Shown: positions 7,685 through 16,305 of the stretch, in pieces
Layout of the letters: each line of letters starts with the position of its first letter
How positions within the stretch are numbered: the stretch's first letter is position 1
Source of the DNA: Oscillospiraceae bacterium
GTDB lineage: Bacteria; Bacillota; Clostridia; Oscillospirales; Ruminococcaceae
Reading direction: 5' to 3'
Assembly: GCA_017828975.1 (NCBI GenBank)
Contig: JAGAJN010000007.1
Span: 1-49,716 of the forward strand
Length of the DNA stretch: 49,716 bases
The notes under the pieces: generated by a model
The model's input: the letters and a program-made list of their open reading frames with translations, nothing else
What the model was told of the DNA's origin: nothing
Databases searched by the model: none
Position numbers and translations under genes: made by a program

Positions 7685-9970
7685 TCAAAGCTTCTCCTCC
7701 GCAGCCTCCAGCGACGAATATCCATACATTTTCACCGTATTCTCCATAATATCGAAAACGAGATTTTCCCCGTTCTGCGCCTTTTCGGAGATGAAATAGC
7801 CGTATTCAAGGAGCGTTTCGGGGGAATACGCCGCCAGCTCGCCCTTTAAATAGGTTTCGTAGGAGGTGTTGTCGATCTCGTCGGTCATCTCGGAAACGGA
7901 GCGTGCATTTGCAGCCAGCTTCGGGAATTTCTCCGAAAACTCGTTCATCATACCCACCTGCACCGCCGCAATAGAGTTGATTATCTGCCGTCTTTCCTCG
8001 GGGATAGGCGGCAGACTGTCCCTTATCTCCGCAAACTCCTCGGGGGACGCATGCTCCATCATATAGGCATATTTCAGGGTAATGGGATTGCCGTTCTCGG
8101 CGGCATATTTGAGCAAATCGTTTCTCCAGCACTCCAGAAGCTGCTCGCTCCATGCCAGATACTGACTTTTCCGCATTATCTCAAAGGTGGAAAAATCGTC
8201 CTGACAGGAAGCCCGCCCGCCGATATTTTTCACCTTGTCAAAGAATTTCCATTCAAGCTGTGTGATTTCCTCCGCAAGCTCGGCTTTTCTGTCCAATTTC
8301 ATCAGTTCCTTTCCAATATCTTCAAGGTAATTTCCCGAAATATTCACGCCGAGTTTCTCGGAAACGGCGGAAACAAGCATATCCGCAGCCTTTGAGATAA
8401 GCCCCGCCCGCTCGTTCGGGGAATGACACCGCATTATCTCCGAAAGCAGCTCCGTAAATTCACCGAAGCCCATATCTGCCGCAGCCCTGTGCCGCCATTT
8501 GGGAATAGGCGCAAACCGTCCCATTATGGGGAAAACGCAGTAAAGGGCGTTTTGCACGAAATCCGCAGCCATAAGCTCAGCCGTCAGTTCATCTCCCCTG
8601 TTGACCGCACGGAGATAGTTGTACTGTCCGCTCTGAGCCGCACACGTCAGCCCCTGAGCAAGCTTTTTACGCCGAATATCCTCGGGATAATACCGCCGAA
8701 ACGCTTTGACCGTTTTTGTAAATTCTCCCCCGTCATCACGGAGAATTTCACCCTTTGAGATCGCCGCAAGACCGTATTCATTTGCAAAAAGCCACTCACT
8801 TTCATCGGTCGGCGGTGCGGACAATCCCGTCAGACTGCCAAAAAGCTCCTCGGCAACGATAACGCCCCTCCGAACGCCGTTCAGCGACTTAGGCGCTTTC
8901 GGGATACCCCGAAAATATTTCGGCAGACGGTCATACGCCGCCTGTAAGTCCGCACCTATCTCATTATATGTATCACGGGAAACAAACAGCCCGAAACCCG
9001 CTCCGAAATCATGGTCATGCGATGAAATGTCGTCATATCCGAGAATGTCCGAGCCGTCCCCCATCAGTCCGACCGCTATTTTATCAAGATATTTCTCAAA
9101 GCCGCAGAGAAGCTGCCCGCCGTACGTGTTAAAATATTCCTGTGAAATGTACATACCTTTAAGCTGCCCCGACAGACCGCATCTCTCCATAAAATCGGCA
9201 TATCTCTCCAGCAGACGGACATACGCCGAAGAATATCCCGTGTTAAGATGAAGCTCGGAAAGTGCATGCTCATAAAGCGACTTTGCACCGTCCTTATCAC
9301 CCTTGACGTCCAGAATTTCCGCCTTTGCCGCCAGTGCCGCACTGTAATGGAAATCACGGCTGTCCTCGGGGTCACGCTCGAAGATTTCAAGGGCACGGTC
9401 GGCATATTTTTCCGCCTCGGGAACGTCCCCAAGCTTCATCAGCGAAGCCGAAAGATTTGAGCAGGCGGCGGCTATCTCATAATCGGCAGAATTTTCCTCC
9501 GCAATAACAAGCGCACTTTTCAGAGCGTCCACGGAACGGGCAAAATCCCCCATCTCCTGATAAAGCAGGCTGAGATTGTTATAATACCCCGAAATGCGCA
9601 TATCGTTTTTCGGAAGATTTTCGGAGTATATCTCAAAGCATTTCCCAAAGCAATCGGCGGACTGCTCGAACATTCCCGCCGCCCTGTACGCATTTGCGGC
9701 ATTGAGCAGCGCCGTACCGTGGGGGACAGTCCCCGCAATGCCGAAGCTTTCGCAAAGCCTGAGCATACTTCCCGCATAGCTTGCCGCCTTATCTGCCTGA
9801 CCGCTGTCACGGTAAAATCCCACCAGCTCGCTGACAAGGGACAGTATCGCTTCATTGTCCCCCTCGGTCATAGCTTCTTTTATGGAATTTTGCAGAAAAT
9901 CCTCCACCAGATCGGAACGGTGGTCCGCAAAAAGCCTGTCCAGCTTGTCAAGAGTTTTTATCAGATCCAT
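7685..9970 (-). CDS. TPR / DUF4037 / DUF4125 fusion protein (761 aa)
   Basis: Three parts can be recognised. Residues about 5-260 are tetratricopeptide-like helical repeats, with YYNNLSLLYQEMGDFARSVD near 129-148 as the clearest unit. Residues about 285-480 resemble DUF4037, a nucleotidyltransferase-like fold, with GDGSD (304-308) followed by HDHDFG (318-323). This matches the G[GS]-x(9-13)-DxD metal-binding pattern of minimal nucleotidyltransferases. Residues about 565-761 resemble DUF4125, with CQDDFSTFEIMRKSQYLAW (589-607) and SYETYLKGELAAYSP. In other clostridia these domains occur as neighbouring or fused proteins of unknown role. No signal peptide is present, so the protein is cytoplasmic. 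It follows the VanY-like gene at a 10-bp gap with a good AGGAG, so they form one operon. The reaction and substrate are unknown. Confidence 0.8.
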   Translation of the reverse strand: MDLIKTLDKLDRLFADHRSDLVEDFLQNSIKEAMTEGDNEAILSLVSELVGFYRDSGQADKAASYAGSMLRLCESFGIAGTVPHGTALLNAANAYRAAGMFEQSADCFGKCFEIYSENLPKNDMRISGYYNNLSLLYQEMGDFARSVDALKSALVIAEENSADYEIAAACSNLSASLMKLGDVPEAEKYADRALEIFERDPEDSRDFHYSAALAAKAEILDVKGDKDGAKSLYEHALSELHLNTGYSSAYVRLLERYADFMERCGLSGQLKGMYISQEYFNTYGGQLLCGFEKYLDKIAVGLMGDGSDILGYDDISSHDHDFGAGFGLFVSRDTYNEIGADLQAAYDRLPKYFRGIPKAPKSLNGVRRGVIVAEELFGSLTGLSAPPTDESEWLFANEYGLAAISKGEILRDDGGEFTKTVKAFRRYYPEDIRRKKLAQGLTCAAQSGQYNYLRAVNRGDELTAELMAADFVQNALYCVFPIMGRFAPIPKWRHRAAADMGFGEFTELLSEIMRCHSPNERAGLISKAADMLVSAVSEKLGVNISGNYLEDIGKELMKLDRKAELAEEITQLEWKFFDKVKNIGGRASCQDDFSTFEIMRKSQYLAWSEQLLECWRNDLLKYAAENGNPITLKYAYMMEHASPEEFAEIRDSLPPIPEERRQIINSIAAVQVGMMNEFSEKFPKLAANARSVSEMTDEIDNTSYETYLKGELAAYSPETLLEYGYFISEKAQNGENLVFDIMENTVKMYGYSSLEAAEEKL

Positions 9971-9980
9971 ATAAATTCTC

Positions 9981-11063
9981 CTATTCTGAATATACCGATG
10001 TAATACCCAAATATTCCTCCAGCGTCAGCCCGCTGTTATGTACCTTTTCAGCCGTTTCCTTTCCAAGATAGCGGATATGCCACGGCTCGTAAATGTAGCC
10101 CGTAATGTCCTCCGCACCCTTCGGATAGCGGATAATAAAGCCGTATTCGTGGCAATGCTCGGCAACCCACTTTCCCTCGGCGGTGTCCGCAAAGCTGTCG
10201 TCAATGGAATTCAGGTCAAACGCCAGACCCGTCTGATGCTCGGAATGTCCGGGACGTGCGGAATATCTGTCCGCTTCCGCCTTTCCGCTTCGTTTAACAT
10301 ATCGTTCGTACAGACCGCTTTGATACTCGTAGGAACGATAGCCCGACGCTATCCAGATGTTCAGCCCCTCGCTCCAAGCCGCCGACTGCATTTCCTTGAA
10401 AGCCGCCTCCGCTTCGGGCTGAACACCCGGGGCATAGTCCGCAGGCAGGGCGTAGGTCTTGTTTACGATAAGAATGCCGTCTATGTAGGTCGGTTCGCCG
10501 TGAGTCTGCGGGACGGCTGTGACCGTCACCTTTACTTCTGCCGTTACTTCGGGGTTTGCCGCCGCTTTGACTGTCACCGTGCAGCTGCCCTCGGAAATTC
10601 CCGTGATATTCCCCAAACCGTCCACCGTTGCGACCGACGTGTCGTCCGACTCCCATATCTCGGATTTGTCGGAGCAGTCCTCGGGCAGCATAGTCACAAC
10701 AGGCATTTTCTTGCCGCCCACCGTCAGCTCAACGGAATATGTACTCAGCGTAATGCTTTCGGGCAGCTTTTCGGAGATGGTCGTTTCATCGGTAATTTCG
10801 GACGTTTCGATTTCCGTCTGAGAAGCGGTTGTTTCCTCCGCAAGGGTAGTTTCGGTTTCGGAAATGGTTGTTTCCTCCGATGTTTCGGGCATTTTACTAT
10901 CCTCGGAAATTTCCGTAAATGATGTTCCCGATACCGAAGTATCTTCCGTCTGAACAGATAATGCCGTTTCAATATCGCCGCCTGCGGGAACTGCGCCGTC
11001 CTCTATGGGTGAACAGGCGGTCAGTCCCAAACAAAGCAGCAATGCAGCTGCCGATTTTTTCAT
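9981..11063 (-). CDS. VanY-like D-alanyl-D-alanine carboxypeptidase lipoprotein with Big_2 domain
   Basis: Predicted to trim the terminal D-Ala from peptidoglycan stem peptides outside the membrane. The signal peptide ends in the lipobox LTAC with Cys17 lipidated. Residues 30-105 are a Ser/Thr/Glu spacer typical of wall-crossing tethers. Residues about 105-182 are a bacterial Ig-like (Big_2) domain with SVATVDGLGNITGISEG. The catalytic domain (about 190-350) shows ASGYRSYEYQ, SEHQTGLAFDL with zinc ligands H276 and D283, and EPWHIRYLG with catalytic E326 and ligand H329. All VanY/DacB-type residues are present. No vanHAX genes are nearby, so this is more likely routine wall remodelling than glycopeptide resistance. 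The ATG follows GAAAGGAAG. Confidence 0.9.
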   Translation of the reverse strand: MKKSAAALLLCLGLTACSPIEDGAVPAGGDIETALSVQTEDTSVSGTSFTEISEDSKMPETSEETTISETETTLAEETTASQTEIETSEITDETTISEKLPESITLSTYSVELTVGGKKMPVVTMLPEDCSDKSEIWESDDTSVATVDGLGNITGISEGSCTVTVKAAANPEVTAEVKVTVTAVPQTHGEPTYIDGILIVNKTYALPADYAPGVQPEAEAAFKEMQSAAWSEGLNIWIASGYRSYEYQSGLYERYVKRSGKAEADRYSARPGHSEHQTGLAFDLNSIDDSFADTAEGKWVAEHCHEYGFIIRYPKGAEDITGYIYEPWHIRYLGKETAEKVHNSGLTLEEYLGITSVYSE

Positions 11064-11140
11064 CTTATAACTTCCTTTCGGGTGTGGTTTTTATTAATAC
11101 GATTTATTATGCCGATTTTTTGCATTTACGGTTACTTTTG

Positions 11141-11169
11141 ATTATACCACAGACGGCGGAAAATTTCAA
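11141..11169 (-). promoter_or_regulatory. promoter of the VanY-TPR operon
   Basis: Minus-strand TTGAAA (11164-11169) and TATAAT (11141-11146), 17-base spacer. It lies only 10 bp beyond the trp operon terminator, so the two leftward operons are separated cleanly. Confidence 0.75.
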
Positions 11170-11173
11170 CAAT

Positions 11174-11205
11174 AAAAAGACGATACCCGCTCAGCGGATA
11201 CCGTC
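11174..11205 (-). terminator. terminator of the trp operon
   Basis: Minus-strand stem of 12 bp (GACGGTATCCGC with GCGGGTATCGTC, 11179-11205) and a TGA loop, followed by TTTTT. It starts 9 bp after the trpA stop codon. Confidence 0.9.
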
Positions 11206-11214
11206 CGATAAAAA

Positions 11215-12003
11215 TTATTCGTCCAAAGCCTTTCTTACCGCAGAAACAAACTCTCCCGCATATTTCGGGAAATCCTTACCATGCTCCGCAGCCAGCTTTA
11301 CGACCGCACTTCCGATAATAACGCCGTCACAGTAGGACGACATTTTCTTAGCCTGTTCGGGTCCCGAAATGCCGAAGCCAACACAGCAAGGCACCTTCGC
11401 ATACTTGTAGACCTCACCGAAAAACTCTCCGAAATCGGTAGTAAAGCCCGACCTCATTCCCGTAACGCCCGTGGAGGATACGCAGTAGAGGAAGCCCTCG
11501 CTTTCCTCGGCTATCATCTTTATCCTGTCCCCCGAAACGGGAGTAACAAGGCTTATGGACAGAACGCCGTTTGCCTTTGCCTCAGCGGAAACCTCGTCCT
11601 TTTCCTCATAGGGCATATCGGGGATAATAACTCCGTCAATGCCCGTCAGACGGCATTTCTCAAAGAATTTAGCCGTGCCGTAGCGGAAAACGGTGTTGAT
11701 ATACATCATAAGAACAAGCGGCTTGTCGGTGGATCTTCTGATATTCTCCACCGCACCGAAAATTTTGTCAAGATTAGTTCCGCCGTTTAGTGAACGCAGG
11801 CTTGCCTCCTGAATAACGGGTCCCTCCGCAACGGGGTCGGAAAAGGGAACGCCCAGCTCGATAATGTCCGCACCCTTGTCAAACATTTCCAGAACGGCTT
11901 TTTCGGTGGTTTCAATATCGGGGTCGCCCGAAGTCAGAAAGGTGATAAGCGCCTTTTTTCCTGCGGCTTTCAGTTCCGCAAATTTGTTTTCTATACGATT
12001 CAT
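11215..12003 (-). CDS. trpA: tryptophan synthase alpha chain
   Basis: Converts indole-3-glycerol phosphate to indole and glyceraldehyde-3-phosphate; the indole passes to TrpB in the alpha2-beta2 complex. The 262-residue TIM barrel is of normal length. The catalytic Glu and Asp lie in IIELGVPFSDPVAEGP; most bacteria have DPLADGP here, a conservative change seen in clostridial TrpA. DGVIIPDMPYEE supplies the second conserved loop, and STGVTGMRSG and GFGISGPEQA bind phosphate. It is the last gene of the operon, 13 bp after trpB, with an AAGGAGG ribosome binding site. Confidence 0.96.
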   Translation of the reverse strand: MNRIENKFAELKAAGKKALITFLTSGDPDIETTEKAVLEMFDKGADIIELGVPFSDPVAEGPVIQEASLRSLNGGTNLDKIFGAVENIRRSTDKPLVLMMYINTVFRYGTAKFFEKCRLTGIDGVIIPDMPYEEKDEVSAEAKANGVLSISLVTPVSGDRIKMIAEESEGFLYCVSSTGVTGMRSGFTTDFGEFFGEVYKYAKVPCCVGFGISGPEQAKKMSSYCDGVIIGSAVVKLAAEHGKDFPKYAGEFVSAVRKALDE

Positions 12004-12016
12004 TGTTGTTTCCTCC

Positions 12017-13204
12017 TTACTCTTCGCTTAAAGATACGCCCCTGTATCTTGCGATAGAATAAACGTCCTTGTCCCCTCTGCCCGACAGATTTATAACTGC
12101 AATCTGATCCTTGCCCATCTGCGGAACAAGCTTCACAGCCGCCGCAACGGCGTGTGCGGACTCAATAGCGGGGATAATGCCCTCAGTCCTCGAAAGCAGT
12201 TCAAATGCGCATACGGCTTCCTCGTCGGTTATGGGGATATACTCTGCCCGTCCCGTAGCACGGAGATTTGCGTGTTCGGGACCTATTCCGGGATAATCAA
12301 GTCCCGCAGAAATGGAGTAAACGGGAGCTATCTGACCGTATTCGTCCTGTAAAAATACCGATTTCATGCCGTGGAAAATGCCCGTTGTGCCCTTTGCGAG
12401 AGTGGCAGCGTGCTGATCGGTGTCTGCGCCCAGACCTGCCGCTTCCGCACCCACCAGACGAACGGACTTTTCCCCGATAAAGTCATAGAACGCACCCATA
12501 GCATTTGAGCCGCCGCCGACACAGGCAAAAACGCAGTCGGGCAGTCTGCCCTCTTTTTCTGTAAGCTGCGCACGAATTTCCTCGGAGATAATCTTCTGAA
12601 AATCCCTTACCATCTGAGGATAGGGGTGAGGACCCATTACCGAACCGATGCAGTAGAAGGTGGTTTCAATGTTTGAAGCCCAGTCCCTCATAGCCTCGTT
12701 GATAGCGTCTTTCAGGGTCTTTGTGCCGCTCTGCACCTTTACCACCTTTGCGCCCAGAAGCTCCATTCTGTAAACGTTCAGGGACTGTCTTTCAGCGTCC
12801 ACAGCGCCCATATAAACGCAGCACTCCATACCGAAAAGTGCGCAGGCAGTAGCGGTGGCAACGCCGTGCTGACCCGCTCCCGTTTCGGCGATAATTCTCT
12901 TTTTGCCCATCTTCTTAGCCAGCAGTATCTGACCGAGAACGTTGTTTATCTTATGAGAGCCTGTGTGATTGAGGTCCTCACGCTTAATGTAAATTTTCGC
13001 ACCGCCAAGCTCCTTTGTAAGCTTTTCCGCATAATAAAGCAGGGACGGTCTGCCCGCATAATCCTTGTAAAGTGCAGCCAGCTCGCTCTTAAACTCGGGG
13101 TCGTCCTTGTATTTTTCATAAGCCGTTTCAAGCTCGCAAACGGCATTCATAACCGTTTCGGGGACATACTGCCCGCCGTATTCGCCAAATCTTCCCTTAG
13201 ACAT
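12017..13204 (-). CDS. trpB: tryptophan synthase beta chain
   Basis: Pyridoxal-phosphate enzyme that joins indole and L-serine to make L-tryptophan. The 395-residue chain opens with [16 protein letters not shown], the usual TrpB N-terminus. The PLP lysine is in HTGSHKINN, and the phosphate-binding glycine loop is [18 protein letters not shown] is the conserved loop with the catalytic Glu. This is the standard TrpB1 type that pairs with TrpA, not the longer TrpB2. Its ATG directly abuts the trpF stop codon (no spacer), so translation is likely coupled. Confidence 0.97.
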   Translation of the reverse strand: MSKGRFGEYGGQYVPETVMNAVCELETAYEKYKDDPEFKSELAALYKDYAGRPSLLYYAEKLTKELGGAKIYIKREDLNHTGSHKINNVLGQILLAKKMGKKRIIAETGAGQHGVATATACALFGMECCVYMGAVDAERQSLNVYRMELLGAKVVKVQSGTKTLKDAINEAMRDWASNIETTFYCIGSVMGPHPYPQMVRDFQKIISEEIRAQLTEKEGRLPDCVFACVGGGSNAMGAFYDFIGEKSVRLVGAEAAGLGADTDQHAATLAKGTTGIFHGMKSVFLQDEYGQIAPVYSISAGLDYPGIGPEHANLRATGRAEYIPITDEEAVCAFELLSRTEGIIPAIESAHAVAAAVKLVPQMGKDQIAVINLSGRGDKDVYSIARYRGVSLSEE

Positions 13205-13834
13205 TTATATCAATTCCTTCCTGAATTTTTCCGTTAACTGATGAATTTTCTCCCTGTCCTTAACTCCGTCCGTTTCAATGCCGCTGCTGACATCAAAGCC
13301 GTAAGCCCGACCGCCAAGCAGCTTGTTTACCTCGGCAATATTTTCCGCCGAAATGCCCCCCGCAATGAAAAACGGCTTTGCAATCTCCCTGTTGACGATA
13401 AGGTCAATTCTCGCAGATTTTCCCGTTCCGCCGTATTCGTTGGGGTCGTAAGCGTCGATAAGCAGCCTGTCAACCGAAAGTATTTCTGCCCTGTCAATAT
13501 CCTCGGGGACTTTCAGCCGAACAGCCTTCCATATCTCGCATTTTTCGGGGATAATTTTCCGAAGCTGTGAAATGTACACTTCATCTTCCCCGCCGTGCAG
13601 CTGAAAAACGTCCGGCATATCCGCAAATTTTTTCATCTCCGAAATGGGCATATCCACGAAAACGCCAACCGATTTTATCCTCGGGTCAAGCCGTGAGATA
13701 AGCATTTTCGCCGTTTCGGGGGAAACATACCGCCGTGTGGGAGCGAAGATGAACCCCGCATAATCGGGCGGGAACTCGTTGAGATAGCTGACGTCCTCCT
13801 CCCGCCTTATGCCGCAGAGTTTAAGCTTAGCCAT
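13205..13834 (-). CDS. trpF: phosphoribosylanthranilate isomerase
   Basis: Isomerises N-(5-phosphoribosyl)anthranilate to the carboxyphenylamino-deoxyribulose phosphate used by TrpC. The true start is the ATG at 13834, giving 209 residues beginning MAKLKLCGIRR. A longer reading frame upstream only reads through trpC. The catalytic Cys is in KLCGIR, and the general-acid Asp is in LLIDAYDPNEYGGTGK. The phosphate-binding loops are FIAGGIS and DVSSGIET. The start overlaps the trpC stop by 8 bases (ATGGCTAA), so translation is coupled. In this genome TrpF and TrpC are separate proteins, unlike the fused enzyme of enterobacteria. Confidence 0.95.
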   Translation of the reverse strand: MAKLKLCGIRREEDVSYLNEFPPDYAGFIFAPTRRYVSPETAKMLISRLDPRIKSVGVFVDMPISEMKKFADMPDVFQLHGGEDEVYISQLRKIIPEKCEIWKAVRLKVPEDIDRAEILSVDRLLIDAYDPNEYGGTGKSARIDLIVNREIAKPFFIAGGISAENIAEVNKLLGGRAYGFDVSSGIETDGVKDREKIHQLTEKFRKELI

Positions 13835-14621
13835 TGCCGAAGCCCTCCCGAAGTGCCGCCATAGCCGCCGCAACGCCCTTTGCACCGTCCGCCGCCAGAC
13901 GTTCGCCGATAAGCACGGCGTCCGCACCGCATTCACGGACAAACCGCATATCCTCGGCAGTCTTTATGCCGCTTTCGGAAACCTTCACCCTGTCCTCGGG
14001 GATAAGCTTCATCAGACGGCGGCTGTTTTCAAGGGAAACCTCAAAGGTCTTGAGATTTCTGTTGTTCACGCCAACAATGTCGCAGCCCGCTTCAAGAACG
14101 CTTTCCAGTTCCTCCTCGTTATGGGTTTCCGCCAGAACGGAAAGTCCCAGAGAATGGGCAATATCCGAGAATTCTTTCAGCTTTTCGGCGGGGTGAACTG
14201 CCGCAATAAGCAGCACAGCGTCCGCCCCGATGACCTTTGCTTCATATATCTGATAAGGGCAGATGATAAAATCCTTCCGAAGAATAGGCAGCGCAACCGT
14301 CTTTCTTATCTCATTAAGATATTTCGAGCTGCCCTTGAAGTAAAATTCCTCCGTCAGACAGGAGATAGCCGACGCACCGTTTTTCTCATATTCACGGGCA
14401 ATGTCCGCAGGCTCAAAATCACGGCAGATAAGCCCCTTTGACGGGGACGCCTTCTTGACCTCCGCAATAATGGAAAGCCCGCTTTTTTTCAGCGCCCCGC
14501 CGAAGTCAATGGGCTGACGGCTGTCCGTTTCCGCAAGCCGCTTCATCTCACCTTCCGAAACGGCTGAAAGCTCCTTTTCAAGCTGGATTTTTCTCTTTTC
14601 GATAATTTCATCAAGTATCAT
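13827..14621 (-). CDS. trpC: indole-3-glycerol phosphate synthase
   Basis: Catalyses the ring closure that gives indole-3-glycerol phosphate. I set the start at the ATG at 14621 (MILDEIIEKRK, 264 residues), the usual TrpC N-terminus; the extra residues possible upstream have no family counterpart. IIAEVKKASPSKG carries the catalytic lysine and the substrate loop, and VGVNNRNLKTFEV and VSESGIKT complete the barrel signature. The start lies 7 bp after the trpGD stop. Confidence 0.95.
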   Translation of the reverse strand: MILDEIIEKRKIQLEKELSAVSEGEMKRLAETDSRQPIDFGGALKKSGLSIIAEVKKASPSKGLICRDFEPADIAREYEKNGASAISCLTEEFYFKGSSKYLNEIRKTVALPILRKDFIICPYQIYEAKVIGADAVLLIAAVHPAEKLKEFSDIAHSLGLSVLAETHNEEELESVLEAGCDIVGVNNRNLKTFEVSLENSRRLMKLIPEDRVKVSESGIKTAEDMRFVRECGADAVLIGERLAADGAKGVAAAMAALREGFGNG

Positions 14622-14628
14622 AAAAACC

Positions 14629-16290
14629 TCACGCAATGCAAATATCGGGGGCATTTGTGAATGCTTTCAGCTCTTCAAGCTTTTTCAGAGCCGCACCGCT
14701 GTCAATGGACCTTCTAGCCATTTCAATGCCCTCTTCAATGGTAGCCGCAGCGCCCGTGCAGTAAATAGCAGCACCCGCATTCAGCAGAACGATGTCACGC
14801 TTTGCGCCCTGTTCCTTGCCCGAGAGAATGTCAAGGGTTATCTTGGCATTGTCCGCAGCCGTGCCGCCCACAATATCCGCACGGGGATAGATAGACATTC
14901 CGTAATCGGCGGGGTCTATCTCATACTTGATAAGCTTCTTGCCCTTAATTTCGCAGACGGTAGTTTTCGAGCAAACGGAAATCTCGTCCAGACCGCCGCC
15001 GTAAACTATCATACCGCCCTTAACGCCGAGGTTTATCAGCACCTTTGCCATAGTTTCAAGCAGCTTTTCATCGTAAACGCCCAGCAGGATATAATCGGAA
15101 AGTGCGGGGTTTGCCAGAGGTCCGAGAATGTTGAATACCGTTCTGATACCCATTTCACGTCTTGAGGGACCCACAAATCTCATTGCCGAATGGAAGCTCT
15201 GTGCAAACAGGAAAGCAATTCCCGTTTCTGCGATGCAAGCGGCAGCCTTCTGAGGTGTCATGCCTATCTTTACGCCGAGAGCCTCAAGCACGTCGGCAGC
15301 ACCGCTCTTGCTGGAAACGCTTCTGTTACCGTGCTTTGCAACGTTCATGCCGGTTCCCGCAATGACGAAGGACGCCGTTGTGGAAATGTTAAAGGTATTG
15401 GCAAGGTCGCCGCCCGTTCCCACAATGTCAACGGCAGATTTTCCCAAAGGAACAATAGCCGCCTTCTGACGCATTACCTTTGCAAAGCCCGTGATCTCCT
15501 CAATGGTTTCGCCCTTGCAGCGAAGTGCGGTCAGGAAGGAGCCTATCTGGGAATCGGTAGCAGCGTCGGACATTATAATGTTCATAGCCTCGTAAGCCTC
15601 GTCCTCGGTAAGGGAAATCCCGTCCACAGCCTTGGCAATGAACTTTTTCAGTCCCACACGTCTTTCCCTTGCAACGGAGGGAGCGGTCAGCTTTGAGCCT
15701 TTTATGCCCGCAATTTCCGAGATGAACGCCGAAAGCATCGCCATGCCGTTTTCAGCCAGCACCGACTCGGGGTGGAACTGAACGCCGTAGGTTGGGTGTT
15801 CGTTGTGCTTCACCGCCATTATCTGACCTTCGGGATCAACGGCGGTAACAGACAGGCAGGCGGGCAGCGTCACAGGGTCAATTACCAGCGAATGGTATCT
15901 TGCAACTCTCATTTTATCGGGCATATCCGCAAACAGCTTGCACTCCGTGTTAATGGAAATTTCGGAGGATTTGCCGTGCATAGGCTTCTTAGCCCTGATG
16001 ATCTTTCCGCCGAACGCCTCGGCAATAGCCTGATGACCCAGACAAACGCCCAGAATAGGCACTCTTCCCGAAAATCTCCTGATAGCTTCAACGCTTATTC
16101 CCGCATCAGCAGGATAGCCGGGACCGGGAGATACTACCATAGCCTCAAGCACGCCGTCTGACAGAAGCTTTTCTATCTCAGCAATGGTAATTTCGTCATT
16201 TCTCACCGTCTTAATATCGGGATATAGCGAGCCGATAAGCTGAACGAGATTGTATGTAAAGCTGTCGTAATTATCTATCATCAAAATCAT
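14629..16290 (-). CDS. trpGD: fused anthranilate synthase glutaminase and anthranilate phosphoribosyltransferase
   Basis: A bifunctional protein of 553 residues. The N-terminal part (1-195) is the class I glutamine amidotransferase that feeds ammonia to TrpE: the catalytic Cys83 is in GVCLGHQAIAEAFGG, and H173 and E175 are in QFHPES. After a linker of about 20 residues comes anthranilate phosphoribosyltransferase (about 214-553), with GTGGD (291-295), NISTTASFVIAG and KHGNRSVSSKSGAADVLEALG, which bind phosphoribosyl pyrophosphate and anthranilate. The same fusion is known from E. coli; many Firmicutes keep the two genes apart. The linker is short and the frame is unbroken, so this is a real fusion. 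It starts 15 bp after trpE. Confidence 0.95.
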   Translation of the reverse strand: MILMIDNYDSFTYNLVQLIGSLYPDIKTVRNDEITIAEIEKLLSDGVLEAMVVSPGPGYPADAGISVEAIRRFSGRVPILGVCLGHQAIAEAFGGKIIRAKKPMHGKSSEISINTECKLFADMPDKMRVARYHSLVIDPVTLPACLSVTAVDPEGQIMAVKHNEHPTYGVQFHPESVLAENGMAMLSAFISEIAGIKGSKLTAPSVARERRVGLKKFIAKAVDGISLTEDEAYEAMNIIMSDAATDSQIGSFLTALRCKGETIEEITGFAKVMRQKAAIVPLGKSAVDIVGTGGDLANTFNISTTASFVIAGTGMNVAKHGNRSVSSKSGAADVLEALGVKIGMTPQKAAACIAETGIAFLFAQSFHSAMRFVGPSRREMGIRTVFNILGPLANPALSDYILLGVYDEKLLETMAKVLINLGVKGGMIVYGGGLDEISVCSKTTVCEIKGKKLIKYEIDPADYGMSIYPRADIVGGTAADNAKITLDILSGKEQGAKRDIVLLNAGAAIYCTGAAATIEEGIEMARRSIDSGAALKKLEELKAFTNAPDICIA

Positions 16291-16305
16291 TTTAATGACC
16301 CCCTA

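Noticed and set aside
9981-11063. Glycopeptide resistance locus
   Set aside because: Only a VanY-like domain is present; no vanH, vanA/B, vanX or two-component pair beside it.
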